This document shows, piece by piece, positions 20,215 through 30,580 of a DNA stretch of 64,000 nucleotides. Numbering within the stretch: position 1 is the stretch's first letter; the number at the start of each line of letters is the position of its first letter. The position numbers were made by a program, and so were the translations under genes. The DNA is from Diogma glabrata. Taxonomy: Eukaryota > Arthropoda > Insecta > Diptera > Cylindrotomidae. Under the pieces are notes generated by a model, which made no database searches, was not told the origin of the DNA, and saw only the letters and a program-made list of their open reading frames with translations. The stretch lies in NCBI GenBank assembly GCA_963693315.1, contig OY856187.1:384509461-384573460 (forward strand), written 5' to 3'.

Positions 20215-21985
20215 TGTTATGCCGCAATCTGGGCTATTGTCTGACCAGTAGTATTTATAAGAGAGTCTGCACCCTACTCCAGAACGAGTTCGGGTTCTGT
20301 GTTGGTGGACTGAGGGAAATGTATGCCTTGGTAGTGAGATTTAACGGTCAACGAACGGTCAAGGATGCATTTTCTTCAGTCGCCACACTGTTCTATTTCT
20401 TCTCTCCCTTATAAACCCACTACTTGGTAATCTTCAGTTTAACATCCGTAACTACATGAAACAGCAACTTAGTTCAACAAAAATACATTACATAATGAAC
20501 CAGTATCAAAACCATTAATTAATCGCGTTGCTACAACAACACGTCGTGTTGATTCAATATCAATTTCTATTAACAAAACTATCAGTCTCACAATTAACAT
20601 TGCTTAAATTCGTAAACATTCTTCTACTTTGTTTTAATCAAACAAAAATAAAACTCATGTAGTTGTAATTGCATTTTTCATTTTTTTTGTTGATGCTATC
20701 AGACACAATCTCATCATCATCTGTTTGAATAAACTGTTAATAAATTGTTGCCTTTCGTGGTTATTGTTATTTCGTTTTCTCTATAATCTTTAATAACTGA
20801 AAACAAAACCAACACGAGTTATATGTTGTCGATCCTTCTTTCTTTTTTTTATAATTGGTTGACGATCTCGTTCTAAAAAAACCGATTAAATTCCTTTGTT
20901 TGAAACAGAGAGAAATATACAAAATTTTTGAATGGTCATCTCCTTCGCTCCCAATCGTTTAGATTATTTAAACAAAACATTTTTCATGACTTGTGGTCAG
21001 TTGGTGTTAAATAATTAACCAAAAATCGATCAGTTCAAGTTTGTTATCATATAAAAAAAAGATAAAATTAAAATTGTTTCGCGGTACGCGCTCGTTATAA
21101 ACTAATAAACGGTATCAAATGAAAAATTTGATTGTTGGTATTGCAAAAAAATGAAAGAAAAAGGTTCAGTTCAATGTTGAAAATATATCAACACAAAGAA
21201 AAATATATATATGTTGTGAGCGTTAATACCAAAATGTAATTTATAATGTGTTTGTAATAAAAAACCGAAAATATTGAGTGAAATTAAATTACATATTATT
21301 ATTTATATGAAAACCAAAAAGAAAGAATTTTCAGTGCTCATTTTTTTTTCTTGTCGCTCCTCCCTCATCGAATCGATTTATGTACAAGGTCTACATTTCA
21401 AGTTATTACCGATTTAGCTCGAATCGATTTTATTTTAAATTAAACAAAATTTTGTGATTAACTTGATGTGGCGCTTCGTTATATGACGATAACAGAGTAA
21501 CACAAATTCTGGAATCGCCAAAAAAGTTATACCGGGAATATTACTATATAGTCTTAATTGAATTTAAAGAATTTGAGGAAAGTGTAATTATTTACGGAGA
21601 TCAACAATTACTAAGAAAAAACCATATGTAAATCTTTGTCATACAACGATTATTACTCTTTACTGCATCGAGTATGTGGAACGATTTATGGGACAAATGC
21701 TGAAGGATTGCAAGGATTGTAATTCAAGCCATACCCGGACGAAGTCGCTCCAGCTCGCAACACCAAAATATAATATACTTAAGGTCAGATTTAATTTTAT
21801 ATATAAATATATTTAACTAAATACTTTGAATTTTTTTTGTTGATTGTTCTAAGACGAAATGATCTTATAAAAGAGTTTGTTCATTAGAGATTTTTTTCTT
21901 GGTGGTAAAAGGCCATACCGGTATTTTTTTTTGTAACTATTGATCCCGGATAATAACGTTGTGACAAGCAACGTTATAAAAATAC
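20215..21985 (+). repeat. 3' LTR, 1771 bp
   Basis: Same start (TGTTATGCC) and end (TTATAAAAATAC) as the 5' LTR and equal length. After it the text departs to CCACTACAGCAGG. Confidence 0.9.
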
Positions 21986-22099
21986 TCCACTACAGCAGGT
22001 ATTACTAAAAATATTAAATATAAAATAAAATAGATATGTCATATTGAAATTTAGAGTTTCTTTCTAATATTCTTGATAATATAATTTGCAACAAAAAAT

Positions 22100-22440
22100 A
22101 TATTATTAAATTAAATAAATTTCTATTCAAATTTCAAAGAAAATTTAGGAAAAATTGTATTGAAAAAATATTATTAACGAATAATTCCTTATTCGTACCT
22201 TAAAGAAAAGTTAAGAAAAAATTGTGTGGAAAAAATATTGTTTCTTATTCGAATCCCAACGAAAATTTAAGAAAAATTGTATTGAAAGAATATTTTTAAA
22301 ACGAATAATTTCTTATTCGTATCTTAAAGAAAAATTAAGAAAAAATTGTGTGAAAAAAAATTATTATTAAATCAAATAATCTCTTAGTCAAATTTCAAAG
22401 AAAGTTTAAGAAAAATTGTGCTAAAAAAAATATACATATA
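22100..22440. repeat. Diverged tandem repeat, 60-120 bp units
   Basis: The words TTCTTATTCG, CTTAAAGAAAA, TTAAGAAAAATTGT and GAAAAAATATT recur in order four to five times. No coding content. Confidence 0.7.
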
Positions 22441-22670
22441 TTAGCTCAAACAAACCATTTTTTACTCAAAAATCTAAACTGAGTAGTTAAACAAATCATA
22501 TGTTAACAAAATAAATTTTTTCCAAAAATTTAATCTATTTCAAAAACTGTATTCTATCATTAAACTTTAAATAAAATTGTGTGTGCATAATAAATATCAG
22601 AGTTGTTTCTCACGCATCCCAGAAAAATTATGAGAACCAGCGAAACGACGAACAGCACCAGGTAAGAAAT

Positions 22671-22676
22671 TTTATT
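22671..22676 (-). other. Poly(A) signal for the Gly/His-rich gene
   Basis: AATAAA on the minus strand, about 130 bases past the stop codon at 22803. It supports a real 3' end there. Confidence 0.45.
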
Positions 22677-22802
22677 TAACCAATTTAGTGATCCACATAA
22701 AAAGGGGGACCATATGACGTCTACGACCTTCAGCCATACCTCTTAGTTACTAAAACAACAGGTAGATTTAGAACCACCATCGTACTCATCTGAGGCGCCG
22801 TA

Positions 22803-23136
22803 CTAAACCCCCACACCACCATAACCACTATAACCACCATGAGAACATTGACCGCCATAACCAACATGACCACCATGAACACCATGACCACCATGACCAC
22901 CGTAACCACCATGACCATCGTGACCACCATAACAACCATAGCCACCATGACCACTATGACCACCATGACCACAATGAACACAATGACCACCATGACCACC
23001 GTGACCACCATGACCGCCATAACCACCGTGAACACCGTGATCACCATTACCACTATGACCACTATTACCACCATGACTACCATGACCACCATGACCACCA
23101 TGGCCACCATGACCACAATGACTATTATAACCAGCC
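22803..23136 (-). CDS. Gly/His-rich repeat protein, last exon
   Basis: On the minus strand the frame beginning just after CTTTAG (splice acceptor, AG at 23137-23138) reads GYNSHCGHGGHGGHGG and continues with about 30 GGH/GGY-type triplets to a TAG at 22803. The exon is 334 bp, so its first base completes a codon begun upstream. Such Gly/His/Tyr-rich tails are common in secreted insect proteins of cuticle, eggshell and antimicrobial type; which one cannot be told. A first exon with a signal peptide would be expected at higher coordinates but was not identified. The other two minus frames (Met/Val repeats) and the plus frames (Thr/Met, His/Asp repeats) are also open because of the 9-bp periodicity, so the call depends on composition, acceptor and poly(A) signal. 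Confidence 0.5.
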
Positions 23137-23139
23137 CTA

Positions 23140-23660
23140 AAGAAGTTTTACTTCAAAAAACTAAAACAATTCAAAATATAATTTAAAAAATTACGAAACT
23201 CAATAAAATATTACGAATATTATATTATTAGATATTTAAATCTAAGATCGACACGTCCAACTCATATAACATTTAATACGATACTGAATAAGTGTATAAA
23301 AAATACAATACACATAATCGAATTGTCGCATACTTGCCGAACATAATATTCGTTTGCCTTTTTTACTTCTAATTTCTTTTTTATTTTATTGTGTTTAAAT
23401 TTCTACTTAAGTTTTTTTTGGAATTGTGTGCATGTATATGTTTAAAATTCAAAATCAGACTGTAGTGAATGAATATATATGGTTATATATCTGTTCATAT
23501 GACTACTTCCGACATTTATATGCGTGTCATAATTGAAATGTATCGTATATTTGCCGAATATTATATTCGTTTTTCGTCCTTCCGTTGCAAAATTCTTAAA
23601 ACGCGCCTGAAGAAGTTTTACTTCAAAAAATTAATTATTTTTTCATTTTTTTGGTGAGAG
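23140..23660. repeat. Region with two related blocks
   Basis: GAAGAAGTTTTACTTCAAAAAA at about 23608 repeats the AAAGAAGTTTTACTTCAAAAAA at about 23139. TTGCCGAACATAATATTCGTTT (about 23335) resembles TTGCCGAATATTATATTCGTTT (about 23551). These look like a partial local duplication or two copies of a small element that overlaps the acceptor of the Gly/His exon. Confidence 0.5.
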
Positions 23661-24069
23661 AGGATGGTAGCATAATTGTAGCATAACAGCCCAACATTTT
23701 TGCGGTGTGCTTGCTGGGATGTAAATTTTACTAAAATAGTTCAATTTTTACATATCACTCTGTCTGTTTTACGTAGCAAATAGTTAAGTTAGGGCTATTA
23801 CTAAATATTTACTTGTGGTCTACGTAAAATTTGCTTTTGCACAAGCTTAATTAAAAACTGACCTTTTTACAATACTTTTAAGTAGATTTTACTTTGTCAA
23901 TTTTGTTTACTTTACTTATGCTTACGCTGGCTCAGTTCGTATGTCATTTTCAGTTAAATTTACATATACTTTACGTTAAATAAGCTATCTCTTTTTTCTG
24001 GGTGTATAGTTTGCTGCATTCAAAAAATATTCTTCGGCAGCACAAATTTACATGCAGTCCGCATTAGCT

Positions 24070-24212
24070 AGTCCAAATGGAATACGAATGTAGACATGCG
24101 TTACTTTCAGCATGAGGTCGTCATGTGGAATGCTCATTAGGGCCGAATGCCCAGTTTGGTTGACCAAACATCATCTTTATTCGAACCGAAATAAGAATTC
24201 TAGTCGGGATAG
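24070..24212 (-). repeat. Dispersed repeat, inverted partner of 12333-12640
   Basis: Ends AAGAATTCTAGTCGGGAT and carries GGGCCGAATGCCC and TTCGAACCGAAA, complementary to words in 12333-12640. The element may extend left of 24070. No ORF. Confidence 0.45.
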
Positions 24213-24876
24213 ATAATCTGGTCATTAGACAGCCACAGACTGTACGCGACTGACATAGTCATTGGGTCAGGAATAATTTTGAAGAAAGCCTCCGGATGAG
24301 GTACATCTGTGAACATAAACCCAATTTTAGAAAAATTACGTTTACCAAGAAGCATAAGTCTAACCTGAGACCAATAATTTTGAACGGTTCGGAGATTTAG
24401 GCGACCAAATATTTAGCAATAACATAAAATGGTGCATCAAAGTCCATTAAAGCTACTTTGATATGCAAAAATCTTAAGGTACATAACACATGAAGCAGTT
24501 GTATGGAAAAAGGTATCCGGGAAAAGGAATTAAAAATGAAACAGAAAATTGTTTGAATTTGCGTCATTAGAGATGCTATTTGTATTTTTCTTACTACACT
24601 TACAAACCGAGAACATAGCTAGCGAAGCAATTCTTAGATTTAGCTTGGTAGCCACTTGACAGGGAAAGATCATCGACACCAAACATTGAACACAAATTTG
24701 AAAGTCTCATGCTTGTAGAGTATTCTATATTTTAAATAAAATGTGTTGTGTAGCTCAAATTAAGAAATAAATGGAACAACAACATATTAAAAACTAATTC
24801 AGTAATGAAGTTTCTTTGTTCAAATGTATATGTAATTCCTTACACATACACTGAATCTGATCTAGCCGATAAATTT
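24213..24876. other. Intergenic segment, nothing recognised
   Basis: Moderate GC, no ORF above background, no repeat seen. Confidence 0.4.
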
Positions 24877-25002
24877 GGGTTACCGTCTTTGGTTCTATTT
24901 ATCTTGATAAATAAAACACCAAGCCTTAGATCAAAAAGTAATTTATGATCTAAGGCTTGGTGTTTTATTTATCAAGATAAATAGAACCAAAGACGGTAAC
25001 CC
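24877..25002. repeat. Near-perfect 126-bp palindrome
   Basis: The left arm begins GGGTTACCGTCTTTGGTTC and ends CTTAGATC. The right arm is its complement, beginning GATCTAAG and ending AAAGACGGTAACCC. Arms are about 56 bases with no mismatch seen, around a loop of AAAAAGTAATTTAT. It could be a hairpin-RNA locus, a very young foldback insertion or a snap-back artefact. Confidence 0.9.
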
Positions 25003-25799
25003 TAATTCAGTAAATTATTTGTGATATAACATCACTCCGATGGAAAATCAATCTCCCATCAAGAATATAAGAACTGAATCTAAAAAATTATGGTGCAAAT
25101 TATGAAGTTTTTTGCAATCCATACAATTTTCGACCGATCTAGTTTCGAACCAATAAGAAAACTTTAAACTTTAAAAAAGTTTATCAAATGATGAGAATAT
25201 CAATATATAGCGGTTCTAAAATTCGAGAGTTTTGCGATTTTTGGCTTGACGAGTTATTTTCAAATATTCAAAACTTCGGTTCTATTAAAGAAAGAAACTG
25301 ATGTATTTGAGGAATATTTGTTGGAAATCACAACACCAATTTATTCCAGTAACAATATTTATTTATAAACTATTTTATTCTTTAATTACAGCAAATACAA
25401 TTTTTAGGATTGTTAATTTATCCGCACAATGGCGTTTTCGTTAAATATGTAAAGTGATATTAATACCTCGAACTTAGCCAAAATAACCATTGACTCATGG
25501 AGTCGCGAAATGTAAGTGAAGTCTGTATTTTCGTTTACCTTTTTACCGCCAACCAAAATGACAAAGAAAATATTGCATTGAACTGAATTTGATATTCGAA
25601 AATCGAATTGATTAAATAAATTAATTAATTAAATTATCAAATGGGTGGCGTGAATCTGATTAAGTAGCAGATGGTTCATGTCATGAGTATGGTCGTTAAC
25701 TGATCGTGTGATCGTTTAAGTTTTTGTAGTGATTAATTATTTAGATTTAAATTTATTAACCACTACAAAACCTCTAATTTGTTTTATTTTAAAGCTAAA
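25003..25799. other. Intergenic segment, nothing recognised
   Basis: AT-rich, no gene or RNA recognised. Ends where LINE homology starts. Confidence 0.4.
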
Positions 25800-27331
25800 A
25801 GATTGGTAGTTTACAGTTTGGCCAGTTTTGGAAACTCCTAAAGAAATATCACAAATCCAGGCTTCAGGAGTTAATACGAATGAACTTCACTTCAAACCCA
25901 AAATAGTCGCTAGCATTTTAAAGGGGTTAAACATCAAAAAAGCCTCAGGAATGGACAATATTCCACCCATTATTTTAAAAACCTTTTCCAAAGAATTTGC
26001 ACTAATTTTGACTAAAATATTCTATCAATCCTACAAATCTGGTATATCTCCCCCGTGCTGGAAATTGGCAAATGTCCAGCCCGTCCCCAAAAAGGGACCA
26101 GAATCCGATATCTCAAATTATAGGCTAATAGCTTTACTCTCGGTCCTTTCCAAAGTCTACGAGCATATTAATACACACATTTCAAAATTTCTGGAAGAAA
26201 ATCATTTAATATCCGACAGCCAATACGGTTTTCGAAACAAAAGATCAACTACCGATTTATTAAACTATGTAGCGCATTGTTGGAACAGCATACTTGATAA
26301 AGGTGGTGAAACATACGTTATCGCTTTAGACATTTCCAAGGCATTCAATCGAGTCTGGCATGCCAACTTAATCAATAAGCTCGTTGCGTATGGTTTTCAT
26401 CCCAATGTTGTAAAGCTGATTCAGAATTTTCTGTCCAACCGATACATTTCGGTTTCCTTAGACGGATTTTCTTCTGAGTCTAAACTAATTAACGCTGGTG
26501 TACCTCAAGGCTCAGTATTGTCCCAGCCCTATTTTTGATATATATCAACGAATTGTTGAAAATCACCAGTAACCCAATAAATAGTTTTGCAGATGATAGT
26601 ACTCTGCACAAGTCGTTCGAGCCCCTTCCTTCAAAAGATAAAATGCACGAACGAATTAATCCTGCCCGGAGAGACGCTGCCATAAACGTGAATAAAGACC
26701 TGAATAAAGTCGCTCACTGGGGTGACCAAAACCTTGTCAACTTCAACTCCACCAAAACACAGCTGTTGATTGTTTCCAGATTAAAGACCGAGTTCCCCAA
26801 AGATATTTTATTTCGTAAGTGTGATGAACCAATAGGTGAATGTAAAAACATTCGTTTATTGGGTGTCACAGTTTCAAATGACCTACTCTGGAACGATCAT
26901 GTAATAGCGATGGCAAAAAGCGCGTCTAAAAAACTCGGCCTCCTAAATAGATGCAAAAAAGTTTTCGCTCCATACCAATTGCTCCATGTTTATAAGTCCT
27001 ATATTCGTCAAGCCTCAAATTTAGTCTTACCCCCATTCCACTCGGCAATCGGCTACCGCAACCAGTGAAACGGTCAAAATCCCGCGCTGTCATACTGGCA
27101 GATCGCAGAAAGACTTCTTTATCTAAACTGCAGACAAATGGAATAGTTTGCCGGAACCCTTAGTCTCAGGTGGCTTCAACCCACAGATGTTTAAAAAAAG
27201 CGTTAATCTACACCTCAGAACGCCAGTTGTTGTGGGACCCAGGTCTAGACCTAGGTCTTAAAAGGTATTTATGTGTTGTTGTGACACATATTCTAAACCC
27301 TATTACACAACACATTTTATTAAAAAAAAAA
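25800..27331 (+). mobile_element. 5'-truncated jockey-group LINE, copy 1
   Basis: Reverse transcriptase remains followed by a 3' UTR (GGTCTAGACCTAGGTCTTAA...ACACATTTTATTA) and a poly(A) tail at 27320-27331. The endonuclease part is absent. Comparison with copy 2 (39745-40335) shows that about 200 bp coding for the end of the RT ORF are deleted here after 27010, with a short unrelated stretch in their place. Confidence 0.85.
25828..27068 (+). pseudogene. Reverse transcriptase of jockey-group LINE
   Basis: RT motifs appear in order: NIKKASGMDNIPP, NYRLIALLSVLSK, ALDISKAFNRVWH (first catalytic Asp), GVPQGSVLS, and NSFADDSTLH (catalytic FADD). One base is missing at about 26530 (VLSQPYF instead of the expected VLSP-LF text), splitting the frame into 25828-26538 and 26535-27068. 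The C-terminus is cut by an internal deletion after YKSYIR. The family (jockey versus CR1-like) cannot be settled from this fragment. The protein would have copied the element's RNA at the target DNA nick; this copy cannot. Confidence 0.85.
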
Positions 27332-27475
27332 ATCTGTTTACAAATGAATTATAAGCTGACATTTTTAGAATATGGATGGTGCGAGCTAGAGTTAATTGTA
27401 GTATCAGTTGTAGTTTTCTATAAATTTTAAACTCAAAATTGCTATTATTCTTTAATATGGTCAAATCCAAAAAAT

Positions 27476-28012
27476 TTAACATATTGTTTTTTTCAATTTC
27501 AAGAATAAATTGTTGTTAATTTTGTTCAAATAATTTTTGAAAATGTCAATTTGCCGAAAAGATCCATTAAATAATAAAAATGTGTCATCAACATATCTTG
27601 AAAATGATGTAACCAGATTTTGATATTTATTTGAATTGGAAAGAATAAATCTATTTTCAAAATAGTCAAGGTACATATTAGCTAATAATCCATTTAATGG
27701 CGAACCCATCGCAGGTCCTTCTTCTTGAATAAAAAATTATTTGTTGAGAGATTTAAATAATTTTGATTTAAAATAATTTTCATTAATGATATCAGCTCAA
27801 GAATTTTACAATCATTTAAAGTTCTTGTATTTTTCAAATTATCTTCCAAAATTTTGATGGTATCAGAAACGGGTATATTAGTATACATATTAGAAATATC
27901 GAAAAATATCATTTTGTAATGTGGTAATAATTTAATATTGTTGATTTTTTCCAATAAAATCTAAATTATTTTTGACTGAACACTTATTAAAAAGTATAAT
28001 ATTGGAACTATA
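27476..28012 (-). pseudogene. Penelope-like element: reverse transcriptase, C-terminal part
   Basis: Minus-strand text with the Penelope RT signatures IFFDISNMYTNIPV, MGSPLNGLLANMYLDYFE and RYVDDTFLLFNG (catalytic YVDD). It is split into two frames (27694-27954 and 27476-27709) by a frameshift at the KKDLRWVRH/MGSPL junction. The C-terminal GIY-YIG endonuclease is not present; the element stops near 27476, next to the LINE tail. It joins to 30581-31870 once the inserted element is removed. Confidence 0.8.
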
Positions 28013-28016
28013 AAAA

Positions 28017-28278
28017 CACTGTGCGACAAATGGTAGGGGTCAATGATCCGCTGGGGTTCTGACTACCGGTAAAAGTTGTATCGGTCAAAAAAAAGTTATA
28101 CGTGTCCCGGCGTTTCACTGCGTCACGTCTAGGAATCGAGATATATGGATTTGAAGTTAATAGGGATCAAATAGGGGAATTGTCACGTTTGGGGGTCTTT
28201 TTTTGACATAACTCGAGAACGACTAGTCCGATTTTACTGAAACTAGTTTAGGAAAATTAAGAATTACAATCCCTTTAA
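28017..28278 (+). repeat. Left terminal inverted repeat
   Basis: Pairs with 30333-30580 with scattered mismatches and small indels, so the insertion is not very young. Confidence 0.85.
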
Positions 28279-28428
28279 TCTACAAACAAACTATTTCTTA
28301 ACACAACCAAAAGTTTCGCAGTTATGAATAAATTTATAAAGAAAAAAATAATTTTTGGCCTAAAAAATAAAAAAATTGTATTTTAAAAAATTATCATAAA
28401 TTTCAAACGGGAAAAAGTGTCAAGTATT

Positions 28429-29862
28429 ATTTTTTTTTTTTCCTTTATTTCCATTTAGGAGCATAGGGCGTCTACTAGGCTGGACCATCTGACTCTGTTC
28501 GGGGCAATCGCTTTCAGTTCACCCCATGTCTTGCCGATTTGTTTTGCTTCAGCTAGCACCGTTTTCTTCCACGTCATGGGTGGTCTTCCAACTCTCCTTT
28601 TACCTTGTGGATTCCACTCTAGGGACATCCTTGTTATATCTATAGCTGGTTTCCTCAGTGTATGTCCTATCCATCTCCATTTCCTTTGTCTTATCTCGGA
28701 CTCAATGTCTAACTGCTCTGTCTGTCGTAGAAGTTCCTGGTTACTGATGGTTTTCGGCCAGAAGCATTTGATCAGTCTTCTCAGGCATTTGTTCACAAAC
28801 ACCTGTAGTTGATTTGTGATCTTCTTTGTGTGTTTCCACGTTTCACACCCATATAGCAGTACTGACTTGACACATGCATTGAACATTCGTAGCTTTGTCT
28901 TTCTTGACAGGACGGATGCATTCCAGATCTTGTGAAGCATATTGAACGTATTTCTAGCTTTGTTAATACGCTGACTGATATCTTCTTCAGTCCCGCCTGT
29001 TTTTGCTACAGTACAACCAAGGTACACAAATTTGTCGACTTCATCCACTTGTGTATTGTTGATGGTAATTGGTGTTATCGTTTTGGTGTTCAATCTCATA
29101 GACTTTGTTTTCCTGATATTAATGTTGAGACCGACTTCATGTGCAAGGGCTGATAGCTTCTGTATTTTCTGCTGCATGTCCGTATGTGTGTGTGTAAGTA
29201 GACAGATGTCATCTGCGTAGTCTAGATCATTGAGCCGGCTTGTTGTGTTCCATTGGATTCCATTTGGACTTGCATCATCGAGCTTTCTCATGATACTATC
29301 TAGTACTATCAGGAATAGTAGCGGGGATAGTACACAACCTTGTCTCACTCCTCGTTGGTTGTAGTATTTATCACTTTGCTGTCCTTTGTATTGTATTCTG
29401 TTTCCAGCATCCCGATACATTTCTTTGATTAGATCAACTATTTTCTTCGGGACGCCCATTTCACAAAGTGTCTTCCATATTGCGCTTCTGTTAATTGAGT
29501 CGAAGGCGCGTTCGAAGTCCACGAAGAGGAGATACAATGGTGAATTCCATTCGTTTGATTGCTCTATGATGATACGGATTGTGTTGATATGATCGGTACA
29601 GCTTCTTCCTGGCCTAAAGCCGGCTTGTTCGTTTCTTAGTTTCATGTTAATTGGTGGGGATATTCTTTCGAGAATGATCATCGCTAGTATTTTCATTATT
29701 GTGTTGAGCAGAGATATACCTCTCCAATTTTTGCATTCTCTTAGATCACCTTTCTTTGGGATTGTTATGGTTAAACCTTCTTTCCATTTGGTTGGTATTT
29801 TTCCTTCGTTCCATACATCAGCTAATAGTGGTGTTAGAGCTTCTGCTATTATTACTTTGACG
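28429..29862 (-). pseudogene. RTE-like LINE, reverse transcriptase C-terminal half
   Basis: An almost clean minus-strand frame from about 29857 to a stop near 28455, followed after a few bases by a poly(A) tail (poly(T) at 28429-28441). Motifs: IPKKGDLRECKNWRGISLLN, FVDFERAFDSINR (catalytic Asp), GVRQGCVLSPLLF, LDYADDICLL (catalytic YADD), and a C-terminal RKWRWIGHTLRKP...GRPPMTWKKTV block typical of RTE-like endonuclease-RT proteins. It is 5'-truncated: the endonuclease and the first RT block are missing. The 413-codon main frame has no stop, so decay is slight, but the truncation makes it inactive. Confidence 0.85.
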
Positions 29863-29904
29863 TAAAGTCACATAATCTGTGCACAAAATGAGACATGGAT
29901 CAGA

Positions 29905-30180
29905 TATTATTTAGATATTATTTATTTATTATTTATTTGTTATTTATTTATTATTTATTTATTATTTATTTAGTATTTATTTATTATTTATTTATCATTT
30001 ATTTACTATTTATTTATTAGCTATTTATTATTTATTTATTATTTATTTATTATTTATTTATTATTTATTTATTATTTATTTATTATTTATTTATTATTTA
30101 TTTGTTATTTATTTATTATATATTTATTATTTATTTATTATTTATTTATTATTTATTATTTATTCATTTATTTATTATAT
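29905..30180. repeat. (TTATTTA)n simple repeat
   Basis: Repeats of TATTTATTTAT with few interruptions, grading into T-rich sequence up to about 30300. Confidence 0.9.
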
Positions 30181-30332
30181 TTTTTCCATTTTATTTTTTC
30201 ATCTTTTTATTATATTTTTATTTTATTTTATTATTTTTATTTTATTTATTTATTAAATTTTTTTATTTTTATATATTTTATTTTTCATTTTTTAATTTTT
30301 TCGTTACTTTTTCAGTATAGCATATCAGTAGA

Positions 30333-30580
30333 TTCAAGGGATTATAATTCTTAATTTCTAAATTTGTTTCAACAAAATCGGACGATTCGTCCTCGAGTTA
30401 TGTCCAAAAAGACCTCCAAACGTGACAATTTCCCCTATTTGATACTTGCTTACTTCAAATCGATATATCTCGATTCCTTGACGTGACCCAGCGAAACGCC
30501 GGGAGAAGTTTAACTTTTTTTGACCGATATAACTTTTCCCGATAGTCAGAACCCCAGCGGATTTGGGCTGTCGCACAGTG
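30333..30580 (-). repeat. Right terminal inverted repeat
   Basis: Inverted partner of 28017-28278; ends GCTGTCGCACAGTG. Confidence 0.85.

Larger units (their letters stand above)
13011..21985 (+). mobile_element. Young, non-autonomous Osvaldo/Ulysses-like LTR retrotransposon
   Basis: Two 1771-bp direct repeats (13011-14781 and 20215-21985, constant offset 7204) begin TGTTATGCC and look identical wherever compared. A primer-binding site complementary to tRNA-Lys follows the first LTR. The inside carries a GC-rich 155-codon ORF, a SINE-like insertion, and a 658-codon Gag/protease ORF. Reverse transcriptase, RNase H and the integrase core are absent, so it would need enzymes in trans. Long LTRs and a tRNA-Lys primer fit the Osvaldo/Ulysses branch of Ty3/gypsy; that placement is inference. 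Identical LTRs imply recent insertion. The flanks (AAAC before, TCCA after) show no target duplication, and LTR ends of TG...AC are unusual. Confidence 0.85.
28017..30580. mobile_element. Long-TIR DNA transposon inserted in the Penelope-like element
   Basis: Terminal inverted repeats of about 250-260 bp: 28017-28278 begins CACTGTGCGACA, and 30333-30580 ends TGTCGCACAGTG. Shared inner words include GGGGTTCTGACTA, CGGCGTTTC, GGGGAATTGTCACGTTTG and AAGAATTACAATCCC (complemented on the right). CACTG ends suggest the CACTA/Chapaev group, but no transposase remains: the interior is an RTE-like LINE fragment and (TTATT)n repeats. No target duplication seen. Confidence 0.85.

Noticed and set aside
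20124..20414. 96-codon ORF running into the 3' LTR
   Set aside because: Starts outside and ends inside the LTR; the identical 5' LTR text has no matching upstream part, so it is chance.
22730..23186. ORFs of Met/Val (minus) and Thr/Met (plus) repeats
   Set aside because: Other frames of the 9-bp repeat; the Gly/His frame on the minus strand is the more plausible coding one.
23660..24005. Possible MITE with TGCTGGGATG / TTCTGGGTGT ends and repeated TAAATTTAC words
   Set aside because: Ends do not form an inverted repeat and no boundaries can be fixed.
28531..29592. Plus-strand ORFs over the RTE fragment
   Set aside because: Shadows of the minus-strand reverse transcriptase.
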